From: Clostridiales bacterium
GTDB lineage: Bacteria > Bacillota > Clostridia > Lachnospirales > Cellulosilyticaceae
DNA: 64,000 bases
Direction: 5' to 3'
Assembly: GCA_019418225.1 (NCBI GenBank)
Contig: DYCF01000021.1
Location: 1 to 64,000, forward strand
Shown here: piece by piece, positions 1 to 7,964 of the stretch
How positions within the stretch are numbered: position 1 is the stretch's first letter
How the letters are laid out: the number at the start of each line of letters is the position of its first letter
The notes under the pieces: generated by a model
Told to the model about the DNA's origin: nothing
Databases searched by the model: none
The model's input: only the letters and a program-made list of their open reading frames with translations
Program-made: the position numbers and the translations under genes

Positions 1-47
1 AGTCAATTCTACTTATTATCTAGGAAAGTAGAACTTTCCTAGATAAT

Positions 48-81
48 AAAAAAAGCAGGAATTATAAGTAATATAATTCCT
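48..81 (-). terminator. Rho-independent terminator of the 85-855 gene
   Basis: Arms 57-66 and 72-81 are perfect 10-bp complements with a 5-nt loop. On the minus strand they are followed by seven T (48-54). The stem starts a few bases beyond the stop codon. A second perfect hairpin (16-bp arms, 13-28 and 34-49) lies directly beyond it. That one has no T-run in the leftward direction and its role is unclear. Confidence 0.75.
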
Positions 82-84
82 ACT

Positions 85-855
85 TTATAAAAATACAATA
101 GCCTCTGGCAAATAATAAGATTTAATTTCTTCTAATTCCCAATAAACATAAAATAACTTTCTCTTAATCGTCGCATGTATTAAGTCTCCTGGCTTTAAAT
201 CTTTATATATAGGATACTCCAGTAGAAGTTTATACTCTTTATTTTGTCTTGATTTGGTAAGTGTAACTTGCCCGCCTTCTTTGCATTCCACCACCTTAAA
301 AATGGCTTGTTCATAAGTTGTGGCAAGTTCTTGATAACCACCTTTGTTTTTTCTCTGACGGTATCTACTCAAATCTATTACTATGGGGTCTACTGCTATA
401 ACAGGGTCCTTCGTTAAACTTGATAACTTGTTTCTTACCTTATATAACCGCATGTATTCCTCGCCATATAATTCTAGAATTGTAGGCGTCTCTTGTTGCT
501 TGTCTTTATTTACTTCTTCAGTATTATTAGTATCTGGTAGCGCCTTATCTAGTGGTGCATTGGCCTTATCATTCATTAATTCGGACCTATTTGCCGCAAT
601 ATAATTATAAATATCATGTATTGTATAAATGACTTGGTATGCTTGAACCTCACTTAAGTATCTCTTATTTCTAGGAATCCAATATAATACTAGCTTGCTC
701 AATGTCTCACGCCCCAGATATTTCTCTTCTACATCTAGTCCGCTACTTGTAATATATTCTTTAAATAGTTCAATGCCAAGCTTTTGTAGTGAGTAAATAT
801 ATGGGTTCTTTTTTATCTCTTGTGTATATAAATTAACACGATCTAATATGTGCAT
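85..855 (-). CDS. Hypothetical protein, 256 aa
   Basis: I do not recognise this family. The protein is predicted soluble, rich in Lys, Tyr and Ile, with no signal peptide or membrane segment. The N-terminal ~90 residues look helical. A low-complexity polar linker rich in Asn, Thr and Glu follows around residues 95-125. The last ~90 residues look beta-rich and could be a small OB- or SH3-like fold, including a PGDLI turn. The ATG at 855 is preferred over an in-frame ATG at 867 because GGAGG lies just upstream of it and inside the longer version. The gene is the last before the left edge, has its own terminator, and is separated from bofA by the DnaA-box region. Function cannot be stated. Confidence 0.7.
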   Translation of the reverse strand: MHILDRVNLYTQEIKKNPYIYSLQKLGIELFKEYITSSGLDVEEKYLGRETLSKLVLYWIPRNKRYLSEVQAYQVIYTIHDIYNYIAANRSELMNDKANAPLDKALPDTNNTEEVNKDKQQETPTILELYGEEYMRLYKVRNKLSSLTKDPVIAVDPIVIDLSRYRQRKNKGGYQELATTYEQAIFKVVECKEGGQVTLTKSRQNKEYKLLLEYPIYKDLKPGDLIHATIKRKLFYVYWELEEIKSYYLPEAIVFL

Positions 856-951
856 ATACTCCTCCATCTATATGATATTTATCATTGGTAGTTATAGTTT
901 ATACATATTAGTCATGTTTTATACCTTTATTTGGTAAATCACAAAAAAATA

Positions 952-975
952 CTCTATATATTAATATATATAGAG
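952..975. repeat. AT-rich perfect inverted repeat
   Basis: Arms 952-961 and 966-975 (CTCTATATAT and its complement) are separated by TAAT. The repeat sits in the gene-free stretch between the first gene and bofA, just left of the DnaA boxes. It could be an easily melted element, a terminator remnant or a protein-binding palindrome. Nothing in the sequence decides between these. Confidence 0.5.
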
Positions 976-1023
976 CAAAAGGGATTGATATGTTATACTT
1001 ACGTCATTGTTGGATATAAATTG

Positions 1024-1209
1024 TTATCCACACCTATATCCACATTTATATTAACATATACACATATCCATGTCAATAGTTTTTCCTTTGTTACAACAAG
1101 CTTTTTATCATTTTTATTCTCCTTTATCCACAATTTGTTTATATCTTTTTATCCACCGTTTTTCAAGTTATCCTTAGCTTATCCACACTTTTACACCACT
1201 TTATCAACA
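1024..1209 (+). promoter_or_regulatory. Cluster of DnaA boxes
   Basis: Three exact TTATCCACA boxes lie at 1024-1032, 1124-1132 and 1179-1187, all in the same orientation. One-mismatch versions lie at 1036-1044, 1149-1157 and 1201-1209. They fall in a 371-bp gene-free region (856-1226) with a strongly AT-rich left half. TTATNCACA is the established DnaA-binding consensus. An 11-bp inverted repeat (AAGTTATCCTT, 1165-1175, with its complement at 1214-1224) frames the right part. Genes on both sides point left, which is unusual for a bidirectional origin, so a DnaA titration or regulatory site is as likely as an origin component. Confidence 0.6.
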
Positions 1210-1226
1210 TGCCAAGGATAACTTAT

Positions 1227-1472
1227 TTATATAACCGCATTCACTACATAAAGTGTCATCACGCCAGGAACGCCTAATACGCCTGCACACCCCATAGTAA
1301 GCCAATTAAAACCTATAGCATATTGCGGTATAAGCCAATTTATCATAAACATTAATATAACGCCTAACAATATCCTCTCAATAAGCTTACATATAAAATC
1401 ACGACATAAAAACCACACCAGTAATACTATACCAATACTAACTCCTGCAATCATTATCACTTGTATATCCAT
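1227..1472 (-). CDS. bofA: Pro-sigma-K processing inhibitor BofA
   Basis: This 81-aa membrane protein has about two hydrophobic segments (residues ~5-22 and ~33-50) and a C-terminal hydrophobic tail containing GVLGVPGV, the hallmark end of the BofA family. In B. subtilis BofA holds the SpoIVFB protease inactive in the outer forespore membrane until the engulfed forespore signals, controlling sigma-K activation. The start follows GAGGGGGAG at good spacing. The length matches the ~87-aa family norm. It follows yaaL, as in the recR-yaaL-bofA order of B. subtilis, which supports the call. It indicates an endospore former. Confidence 0.88.
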   Translation of the reverse strand: MDIQVIMIAGVSIGIVLLVWFLCRDFICKLIERILLGVILMFMINWLIPQYAIGFNWLTMGCAGVLGVPGVMTLYVVNAVI

Positions 1473-1538
1473 TTACTCCCCCTCTTTCTTCATAACTGGT
1501 ACCTTACATCAATATGTCCTTCTTTTATAATTCATGCC

Positions 1539-1757
1539 TTATTCTTCATTTTGATAATATAATTTCTTTAATTTCTTTATGAGATAATTATGCTTCACCA
1601 TACTCGCTTTATATGCATAGGTATAATAATCGATAAGATCTGGTTCTACCACTACTTGGAATTGATTAAATGCTGCTGCCATTTCTTCTTGCGCTCTATT
1701 TAGTTCTTCTTGTAATAATTCTTTCTCTTTTTCAATCAGCCTTTGTTCTTCTTGCAT
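1539..1757 (-). CDS. yaaL: YaaL-like DUF2508 family protein
   Basis: This 72-aa, highly charged, helical protein has an N-terminal Glu-rich coiled-coil half and a C-terminal part (DYYTYAYKAS and onward, ending in a Lys-rich helix) that resembles the short DUF2508/YaaL family. The family's function is unknown. The main support is position: it lies immediately upstream of bofA on the same strand, its place in B. subtilis, although here it is separated from recR by five genes. The ATG follows AGGAGGGAATTTT, a strong ribosome-binding site. The identification rests more on gene order than on sequence. Confidence 0.65.
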   Translation of the reverse strand: MQEEQRLIEKEKELLQEELNRAQEEMAAAFNQFQVVVEPDLIDYYTYAYKASMVKHNYLIKKLKKLYYQNEE

Positions 1758-1868
1758 AAAATTCCCTCCTTTTTTAGAAGTATACCCTAAAGCCCTAACC
1801 CTCTATACATTTTTTCTATTAATACATAGTATATTCATGAACATTTAGAAAAATAACAACCGATGTCC

Positions 1869-1912
1869 AAAAAAATAGGATACTGCACCATTTTTAGTGC
1901 AATATCCTATTT
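1869..1912 (-). terminator. Rho-independent terminator after flagellin
   Basis: A long hairpin has outer arms 1873-1882 and 1903-1912 and inner arms TGCAC (1884-1888) and GTGCA (1897-1901). On the minus strand it is followed by seven T (1869-1875). It ends the flagellin transcript before yaaL, so yaaL-bofA are probably transcribed from their own promoter. Confidence 0.85.
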
Positions 1913-1936
1913 CACTGACTACTTATTAACTTTTCA

Positions 1937-2743
1937 TTAGGCATTTAAAAGTTGTAATACTTGTTGTGGACGTTGATTAGCTTGAGCAAGCATGGCATTT
2001 GCTGCTTGTGTAATAACATTATATTGTGTATACGCTGTCATTTCTTCTGCCATATCTGCATCTTGAATACGTGATAAAGCTGCAACCATGTTTTCTTCAC
2101 TTACACCTAGATTTGTAGCTGTATGCTCCAGACGATTTTGATAAGCCCCTAAATGACCTCTAATAGTGGCTGTTTGCTTGATTGCTTCTTCTACTCTGCT
2201 TTGCGCATCGCCATCTTCTATTTTTAATCCATTAATCTGATCTGTTGTTTGATATAAATTAATAGCTGCCCCATCTACCACTAAGTTCTCATCTTGATCA
2301 GCACCTATATGCAACATAATATTTCCATTGCTATTTAAAATCTTTTGGCCGTTAAAGTTTGTCTTATTTTTAATTGAATTAATTTCTTCAACTAAAGTAT
2401 CTATCTCCATTTGAATATTAGCCTTATCTACATCATCGTATGTACCGCTTCCCCCTTGTGTTACAAGTTCTTTCATACGAACAAGCATATCACTTACTTC
2501 ATTTAATGCACCTTCTGCCGTCTGAATCATAGAAATGCCGTCCATAACATTTCTATTAGCTTGATTTAACCCTTTACTTTGTGTATCTAACTTGTTAGCA
2601 ATAGCAAGCCCCGCTGCATTGTCTTTAGCTGAATTAATTTTAAGGCCTGATGATAAGCGCTCCATAGATTTTGATGCTGCATTTTCTGCCTTGTTTAATG
2701 CATTAATTGTAACAAGCGCTGGCATATTTTGACGAATTTTCAT
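1937..2743 (-). CDS. hag: Flagellin
   Basis: This is the structural subunit of the flagellar filament, exported through the flagellar type III apparatus. The 268-aa protein has the conserved flagellin N-terminal domain (residues ~5-140, with SSGLKINSAKDNAAGLAIA) and C-terminal domain (~185-268, ending QVLQLLNA), separated by only ~45 residues. It is therefore a short flagellin with almost no variable surface domain, like B. subtilis Hag. There is no signal peptide, as expected. The start follows AAGGGAAGTG. It lies 29 bp downstream of the FliS-like gene and ends at a strong terminator, consistent with high expression. Confidence 0.95.
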   Translation of the reverse strand: MKIRQNMPALVTINALNKAENAASKSMERLSSGLKINSAKDNAAGLAIANKLDTQSKGLNQANRNVMDGISMIQTAEGALNEVSDMLVRMKELVTQGGSGTYDDVDKANIQMEIDTLVEEINSIKNKTNFNGQKILNSNGNIMLHIGADQDENLVVDGAAINLYQTTDQINGLKIEDGDAQSRVEEAIKQTATIRGHLGAYQNRLEHTATNLGVSEENMVAALSRIQDADMAEEMTAYTQYNVITQAANAMLAQANQRPQQVLQLLNA

Positions 2744-2772
2744 TTTAACACTTCCCTTTATATATAATTTTA

Positions 2773-3228
2773 TTAAGCTTCAAAGCCTCTATTATTACTT
2801 CCTAAGCTTATTTCATTTAAATTTCCTTTACCATAAGTCATTCCTGCATAAATAACTTCTGCATTTTGAATACTTGGTGTTCCTGCTTTTCCTTGTTGCA
2901 TTTCTTCTTGTTTAACTGCTTCCTTAAAACCTACATATATTTTTTCTATAAGCCTATAAGCTTCCTCTAACTTATGTAAATCCTTACTTTGAATAAGCAA
3001 ACCTTGTACATATACATAAATTCTAAACAAGTCCCTAGAAATAGCCACATTAAAATCTAAATCTCCTGCTAGCATCTGTACGATATCAATAGCTTTTTTA
3101 GCCTCAATTTTTCGCTCTTGTCCTTCTTTTTGTCTTGCTAGCTCTATCTTCTCCAGAAGCAGCTCATATGTAATACAAAGTAATTGTCCTCTTGTGGCAT
3201 TTACCACATTAGATACTGTAATCATCAT
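2773..3228 (-). CDS. FliS-like flagellar chaperone
   Basis: The 151-aa helical protein matches the FliS pattern over residues ~5-115: an N-terminal Asn-Ala-Thr-Arg segment, then four amphipathic helices, including the FliS-type stretch around residues 60-85 (NVAISRDLFRIYVYV). FliS binds the flagellin C terminus in the cytoplasm and prevents premature polymerisation; the adjacent flagellin supports this role. A ~35-residue tail rich in Gly, Asn and Ser extends past the usual FliS length. AGGAG lies 5 nt before the ATG. The start overlaps the end of the small ORF at 3209-3370, suggesting translational coupling. It could be a divergent paralogue rather than the main FliS. Confidence 0.75.
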   Translation of the reverse strand: MMITVSNVVNATRGQLLCITYELLLEKIELARQKEGQERKIEAKKAIDIVQMLAGDLDFNVAISRDLFRIYVYVQGLLIQSKDLHKLEEAYRLIEKIYVGFKEAVKQEEMQQGKAGTPSIQNAEVIYAGMTYGKGNLNEISLGSNNRGFEA

Positions 3229-3370
3229 TTTCGCTCCTATCCACTTCTTCGAAGTACCCTACAAATTGCTTTACTATATTTAATATATCGTCTTTAGGTC
3301 TTTTTTTATTAGCCTTTGTTTCTTCAAACTCTTGCTTTTTCTCATTTTCTTTCATCATACTTACTTCCAT
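3209..3370 (-). CDS. Small ORF between FliK-like and FliS-like genes
   Basis: An open frame of 53 codons fills the gap after the 930-aa gene. It starts 12 nt after that gene's stop and its 3' end overlaps the start of the FliS-like gene by 20 nt. The product is very charged (a Lys/Glu-rich first half), followed by an amphipathic segment (DILNIVKQFVGYF). An internal ATG at 3358 with GGAAG five bases upstream may be the true start, giving 49 aa. Tight packing and overlap are what supports it as a gene. I recognise no family; a small flagellar chaperone or regulator is only a guess. Confidence 0.5.
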   Translation of the reverse strand: MEVSMMKENEKKQEFEETKANKKRPKDDILNIVKQFVGYFEEVDRSENDDYSI

Positions 3371-3381
3371 CCCCCAAACTT

Positions 3382-6174
3382 TTAAACCACTTCTTCAAAT
3401 AAACTATCACCTTTTTTCATAACCTGTACTGGGGCACTACTTATATTTGCCTCTTTAGCTACATCATATTCACTTTTATAAATACTGTATCCAAGCTGTT
3501 CTATTAAATTTTTAAGATATTCTCCACTTTGCTTAAGCTTATCAGTAGCCACTTCATCTTCACCTTGCACCTTGTAACTTATACCACTATCTTTCATCTC
3601 CACATAGGCTGTTACTGTCCCTAAATTTTTCGTTTCATAGCTTATAATAGCCTTAAGGCTATTTTCCTTCTCTGAAGCTGACTTACCATCCTTCTGAATA
3701 TAGAGATTGATTAATTTTTGCTCACCATTTACAACAAAAGGTATTTGATATAACCCCTCTTGCTGAATTAATTGCTTTTGCGTATGTGCAACTTCTTCCA
3801 TTTGCTTGTAACTTCTATATCCCACAAAATCTCCTGTTGTTACAGCTAATTCCTTCTCAGCCTTCGCCTTTGCTTCTAAAGCTTCAAGTTGTGCCTCTAA
3901 CTCCTCTAGATGCTCTGGTAATTCCTCTTTTAGTAACTGATGTTCCTCTAAAACCTGTGCATATAAATTAGGATTCTCATTAATTTTATCCATCCAATAA
4001 ATATTGGACACTGTAAGTGGCACATTATTTTTCATCATATTTTCTATCACTTCTGGTTTTACACCCTTAATATACTCAAGCTTTTCTAAAAAGCTCTCTG
4101 GCAGTGTAGACATTCCTTCAAACTGACCCATTTGTGATTTAAACTGCTCCTTTATAAATGGATATAAGACAGCATTTATTTTTTGCATCTTATTTTCATA
4201 ATCATCACCTAGTTCAAGTTCTATTTGTTCTAAAGACTGTGTAATTTCTACTGCCTTAGCATTTTCAAGGTGGCCTGCTTCAATCATACTTTTAGCCGTT
4301 TTAGCTTCACTACGACTGCTCACTTCTCCAAAACTATCATCCACTGTAACAGCGACGTGATTTGTTTTGCCTTTACTAGAAATATATTTCGTTGCTTCTT
4401 GTAAATGTTCAACTGTAAGCGATAAGTTATTTTTATATAGATAACCAATAACTTCTTCACGATTTACATCCACTGCCTGCATAATACGATATAAACCAAG
4501 CATCGTTTCTTTTTGCGCTTCATTTAACATACCTTGTTCTTCTAATGCCACAATAGACTCCGCTACACTTCCTTTAAGCTCTGCGATTTTCTGTGCACTC
4601 ATCCACTCTAAAATATTATCTACTGTTGCTTTGTAAGGATTTAATCCTTCCTTAATAAATTTAGCTGCAACTGCAGGTGTAAGATCTTCTAAAAAGGTAT
4701 TCATTTTCGTCGTAATCTGTAATACACTTTCAATCTGCTGCGGTGTAACTTCTAATCCATTTGTAATAAGCGCCTTAGCTGCTGCCACTGTTTCTTCACT
4801 CACTTCTATACCTTGTCCTTGAAGTACCTTTTCAATTTGATTCTCTACCGTTTTAATTGTTTCACCAAAACGTTTTTCTGCCACACTTTCATTTTCACCA
4901 TATGTAGCAAGTGCATTATTTATCTGTTCAAGTGTAATATTCTCATCACTTTGAACTTCTAAATTAATAACTTCATTAAAGTGATCCATCATAAGCGCCT
5001 TAGTATCCATTACATTTCTAATAATACTTTTATTCTCGTTTGTAACTTCTACCTCATATGTTTTTAAAGTGTCTTCAATCTTTTCATCTTGTACTGCAAG
5101 CATCTCCTGAACAACATCATTTAACTTGGAACTTTCAAGAGGCATCTTATCACTAATCTTCTGCGCTGCTTCCACAGTAAGTTTTGCGCGAATCTGATCA
5201 ATTTGCCCTTTAATTTCTTCTACTTCTTGAATACTTACTTCTTCCCCTACAGCTTTAGCCATATTTTCATTACTGCCTTCTAAAGCCGCCTTCGTATTTT
5301 TATACATTACCTCTTTAAGATTTTTGATATTAACTGTTTTTCCTTCTTCTAAAACTTCTTTAATATCTTCTTCTGTTACTTTGGCTAGGTCATCTTTTAA
5401 ACTTTTAATACCGTCATAGTCATAGACAATCTTACCATCTTTTAACAACAAGCGGTCACCTATAGGCTTTCCACCCTGAAGTTCTTCGATTCTTTTCTCG
5501 TTTTCTACAAAGGCATCTAAAGAATCTACTGCAGTCTGAATATTATCTAGTCGTTTTACACTCTCTACATTCACATCCATCCCATGACTTAACAGCATCT
5601 TTGCCGCCCAGCTATTTTGTTCATTATTTTCAAGCCCATTCATTTTTAAAACATTAGCTACATCAGAATCTTTAAATACAAGGTTGTTTTTCTTGTAATT
5701 TCCTTTAAAATTACTTTCATACAAACTATTGATTGTAATGTCCTTTTGACTTGTCAAGGCAGATAAATACATATTATCTGTTCCATTCTTAATGGTCTCA
5801 ACCTTTTCATTTAGTGCTTCTTCTTCATCCTCACTTAGCGCCCTACTAGTCCCTTTTGCTCTACACTCCATCATATAACCGCTATAATCTTCCATATAAA
5901 GCTGTTCTAAATCAAATCCCTTGTTTTTAAGCTTGTACACCTCTTCTTTTTCTAAATCAAATTTCTCTTGAAGGCCCTTTAAAAGTTTTTCATCTACACC
6001 TTCTACATCTTCTTCAGAATATGTACATCCTTCAATTGCTACTAGTAATTCCTTTATATCAAACTTACTCGCCTGAACATTTTTAGTACTATTAATTTCT
6101 TTATTTTCCCCTGCACTACTCGCCATAAAACTCCCATAGGCACCATACACACCTTGTTTCACCGCATCAATCAT
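3382..6174 (-). CDS. Large FliK-like flagellar protein, 930 aa
   Basis: This long, acidic, soluble helical protein belongs to the clostridial type found beside flagellin genes. Residues ~825-905 resemble the FliK C-terminal hook-length domain: alternating beta strands containing LINLYIQKDG, then LGTVTAYVEMKD, then a helix and EQLGYSI. FliK measures hook length and switches export specificity from hook to filament. The middle ~650 residues carry a degenerate repeat with the pattern Gly/Asn-Leu/Val-x-Leu/Val-Thr-x4-Ile (for example NNLSLTVEHL, KNNVPLTVSNI, NGLEVTPQQI). FliK itself is usually 350-600 aa. The start follows AGAGGTG. The repeat and FliK-like end are seen; the hook-length role is inferred. 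Confidence 0.65.
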   Translation of the reverse strand: MIDAVKQGVYGAYGSFMASSAGENKEINSTKNVQASKFDIKELLVAIEGCTYSEEDVEGVDEKLLKGLQEKFDLEKEEVYKLKNKGFDLEQLYMEDYSGYMMECRAKGTSRALSEDEEEALNEKVETIKNGTDNMYLSALTSQKDITINSLYESNFKGNYKKNNLVFKDSDVANVLKMNGLENNEQNSWAAKMLLSHGMDVNVESVKRLDNIQTAVDSLDAFVENEKRIEELQGGKPIGDRLLLKDGKIVYDYDGIKSLKDDLAKVTEEDIKEVLEEGKTVNIKNLKEVMYKNTKAALEGSNENMAKAVGEEVSIQEVEEIKGQIDQIRAKLTVEAAQKISDKMPLESSKLNDVVQEMLAVQDEKIEDTLKTYEVEVTNENKSIIRNVMDTKALMMDHFNEVINLEVQSDENITLEQINNALATYGENESVAEKRFGETIKTVENQIEKVLQGQGIEVSEETVAAAKALITNGLEVTPQQIESVLQITTKMNTFLEDLTPAVAAKFIKEGLNPYKATVDNILEWMSAQKIAELKGSVAESIVALEEQGMLNEAQKETMLGLYRIMQAVDVNREEVIGYLYKNNLSLTVEHLQEATKYISSKGKTNHVAVTVDDSFGEVSSRSEAKTAKSMIEAGHLENAKAVEITQSLEQIELELGDDYENKMQKINAVLYPFIKEQFKSQMGQFEGMSTLPESFLEKLEYIKGVKPEVIENMMKNNVPLTVSNIYWMDKINENPNLYAQVLEEHQLLKEELPEHLEELEAQLEALEAKAKAEKELAVTTGDFVGYRSYKQMEEVAHTQKQLIQQEGLYQIPFVVNGEQKLINLYIQKDGKSASEKENSLKAIISYETKNLGTVTAYVEMKDSGISYKVQGEDEVATDKLKQSGEYLKNLIEQLGYSIYKSEYDVAKEANISSAPVQVMKKGDSLFEEVV

Positions 6175-6302
6175 TTCATCACCTCTTGCTTCTTCTAACG
6201 TTTTTTCTATATACTATGTCGACCGCCTCCCTCATTTTCTTTATACTCCCCTTGATATACAATCATTTCCTTATATAAAATAAAAAGAATATAAAATAAA
6301 AA

Positions 6303-6344
6303 GAAGCTGTTATGAAACTACTCAAATAGTTTCATAACAGCTTC
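6303..6344 (-). terminator. Rho-independent terminator after the 6361-6807 gene
   Basis: Perfect 18-bp arms (6303-6320 and 6327-6344) enclose the loop CTCAAA. On the minus strand they are followed by a T-rich tract. The stem begins 17 bp beyond the stop codon. Confidence 0.9.
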
Positions 6345-6360
6345 CTTTTGATACTCTCTT

Positions 6361-6807
6361 TTATTCTTCTATCTTCACAATTTTTAAATTCATAATGCCA
6401 TTTTCAGCAATTTCTTCTTCATATTGTTCTTCCCATTTAAGCTGCATTTCTCTAAGCGCACCTGGTGAAACATTTTGATCTACATCGCCCGCATAGTTAA
6501 GCGCATCACGTCGTGCTAAACGCATTACTAACTCATCCCAAAATACAGATGTATCATATTCATCAATATATTCATTAAACTCATCTTCTTCATATTCATG
6601 AGTCGGCATATATTCTTCAAATTCTCCATCATACTCTATTAAATCATCTAAACCATATTCTTTAGCCATAGCAAATATTTGTTGTTCCATATCTGAATAT
6701 CTCTGAACGCGTTCTTCTTTACTTTTTGGCCCATTAATTAATAAATTACCTGCATAGACCAAATCCATAAGTGTTTTAAACTCTTCTTTTGTGCATTCAA
6801 TTTTCAT
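6361..6807 (-). CDS. Acidic hypothetical protein, 148 aa
   Basis: The protein is strongly acidic and cytoplasmic, with no signal peptide or membrane segment. Residues ~60-90 are a run rich in Glu, Asp and Tyr. The N-terminal ~55 residues and the segment around VFWDELVMRLARRDAL (~88-103) look helical. I recognise no family. GGAGG lies 8 nt before the ATG. It stands alone between two terminators, one after recR and one after its own stop, so it is a single-gene transcript inserted next to the recR cluster. Confidence 0.7.
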   Translation of the reverse strand: MKIECTKEEFKTLMDLVYAGNLLINGPKSKEERVQRYSDMEQQIFAMAKEYGLDDLIEYDGEFEEYMPTHEYEEDEFNEYIDEYDTSVFWDELVMRLARRDALNYAGDVDQNVSPGALREMQLKWEEQYEEEIAENGIMNLKIVKIEE

Positions 6808-6898
6808 CGATTAATCCTCCATATCTTACTGCCTTTAATTCTTCTTTAGTCTACACGCTACTTTTCCTCTTGTCTAGCTCGCCCTAAATATAAAATGC

Positions 6899-6933
6899 AA
6901 AAAAATTGCCATTAGCCATATGCTAACAGCAAT
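6899..6933 (-). terminator. Rho-independent terminator after recR
   Basis: The hairpin has arms 6905-6916 and 6922-6933 with two G-U pairs. On the minus strand it is followed by a seven-T run (6899-6905). It lies 6 bp past the recR stop and ends the dnaX-ybaB-recR transcript. Confidence 0.85.
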
Positions 6934-6938
6934 CTTCT

Positions 6939-7541
6939 TTACATTTCTCTTCTGCCTTCAAGCGCTCTAGAAAGTGTGATTTCATCTACATATTCTAAGT
7001 CGCCACCTACTGGTACGCCATGTGCAATACGTGTTGTTTTAACACCTAGCGGTTTAAGAAGCTTACTAATATACATTGCTGTTGCTTCCCCTTCTATGTT
7101 AGGGTTTGTAGCAATAATAACTTCTTCAACTTCTTCTTTGCCAATACGTTCTAAAAGCTCTTTAATTTTAATATCACTAGGACCTACACCCATCATAGGT
7201 GAAATTGCACCATGTAAAATGTGATAAAGTCCTTTATACTCTTTAGTTTTTTCATAGGCCGCCATATCCCTTGAATCTTCAACAACCATAATTTGATGAT
7301 TTGCTCTTTGAGGATCTTTACATATAGGACATAGTTTATCGTCTGTAATTGTACAACATCTCTCACAGTAGCTAATATTTTTCTTAGCTTCTACAAGTGT
7401 ATTCGCCAATCTTTCGACCTTTTCTTGAGGTAAACTAATAATATGGAAAGCAAGTCTCTGTGCCGATTTAGCACCTATCCCTGGTAATCTTGAAAGCTCA
7501 TCAATAAGAGCTATCATCTTATCTCCATAGTATCCAGCCAC
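6939..7541 (-). CDS. recR: Recombination mediator RecR
   Basis: RecR works with RecO (and RecF) to load RecA on gapped DNA during recombinational repair. The 200-aa protein has the full family layout: helix-hairpin-helix (residues ~18-30, LPGIGAKSAQRLAF), a zinc finger with C59, C62, C71 and C74, and a Toprim domain starting at MVVEDSRD (~85). Length is normal. The start is GTG at 7541, overlapping the ybaB stop by one base (TAGTG), with AGGAGG nine bases upstream. This translational coupling with ybaB is typical of the locus. Confidence 0.97.
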   Translation of the reverse strand: MAGYYGDKMIALIDELSRLPGIGAKSAQRLAFHIISLPQEKVERLANTLVEAKKNISYCERCCTITDDKLCPICKDPQRANHQIMVVEDSRDMAAYEKTKEYKGLYHILHGAISPMMGVGPSDIKIKELLERIGKEEVEEVIIATNPNIEGEATAMYISKLLKPLGVKTTRIAHGVPVGGDLEYVDEITLSRALEGRREM

Positions 7542-7870
7542 TAGAATAATCCTCCTGTTGGAAGACCTCCTGTAAGTCTACCCATTTCCTTTTGAGTAAG
7601 TTCATCTGCTTGACGAACTGCTTCATTTACAGCAACTAGAACTAAATCTTCTAATGTTTCAACATCATCTGGATCTACTACTTCTGGTTTGATTTTGATA
7701 GATTTAATTTCTTTTTTACCTGTAATCACAACTTCTACCATACCGCCACCAGCTGTAGCTGTAAGTTCTTTTGTTTCTAAAGCAGCTTGTGCTTCTTCCA
7801 TTTGTTTTTGCATTTTTTGTGCTTGTTTCATAAGTTGTTGCATATTAGGCATGCCACCGAAATTTTTCAT
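7541..7870 (-). CDS. ybaB: YbaB/EbfC nucleoid-associated protein
   Basis: This 109-aa DNA-binding protein of the YbaB/EbfC family forms a tweezer-like dimer that binds DNA. Visible features are a Met/Gln-rich N-terminal helix (MQQLMKQAQKMQKQMEEAQA), the GGGMVEVVITGKKEI strand region and a Gly-rich tail (GRLTGGLPTGG). The position between dnaX and recR is the conserved bacterial arrangement and supports the call. The start has AGGAGG at good spacing. Its stop overlaps the recR start. Confidence 0.95.
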   Translation of the reverse strand: MKNFGGMPNMQQLMKQAQKMQKQMEEAQAALETKELTATAGGGMVEVVITGKKEIKSIKIKPEVVDPDDVETLEDLVLVAVNEAVRQADELTQKEMGRLTGGLPTGGLF

Positions 7871-7964
7871 AATTCATCCTCCTAGTTTTTAAGCATAGAT
7901 TAACTTATGCTTAATGCTTATCAGTACTATTTATTATACTTATTCTTATTAATAATACAACATT

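Noticed and set aside
1024..1209. Calling the DnaA-box cluster oriC
   Set aside because: Neither dnaA, dnaN nor rpmH is visible, and genes on both sides run the same way; only a DnaA-box cluster can be claimed.
931..1221. Plus-strand reading frame across the DnaA-box region
   Set aside because: No ribosome-binding site, Phe/Ser/Leu-rich composition typical of AT-rich non-coding DNA, and the DnaA boxes explain the sequence better.
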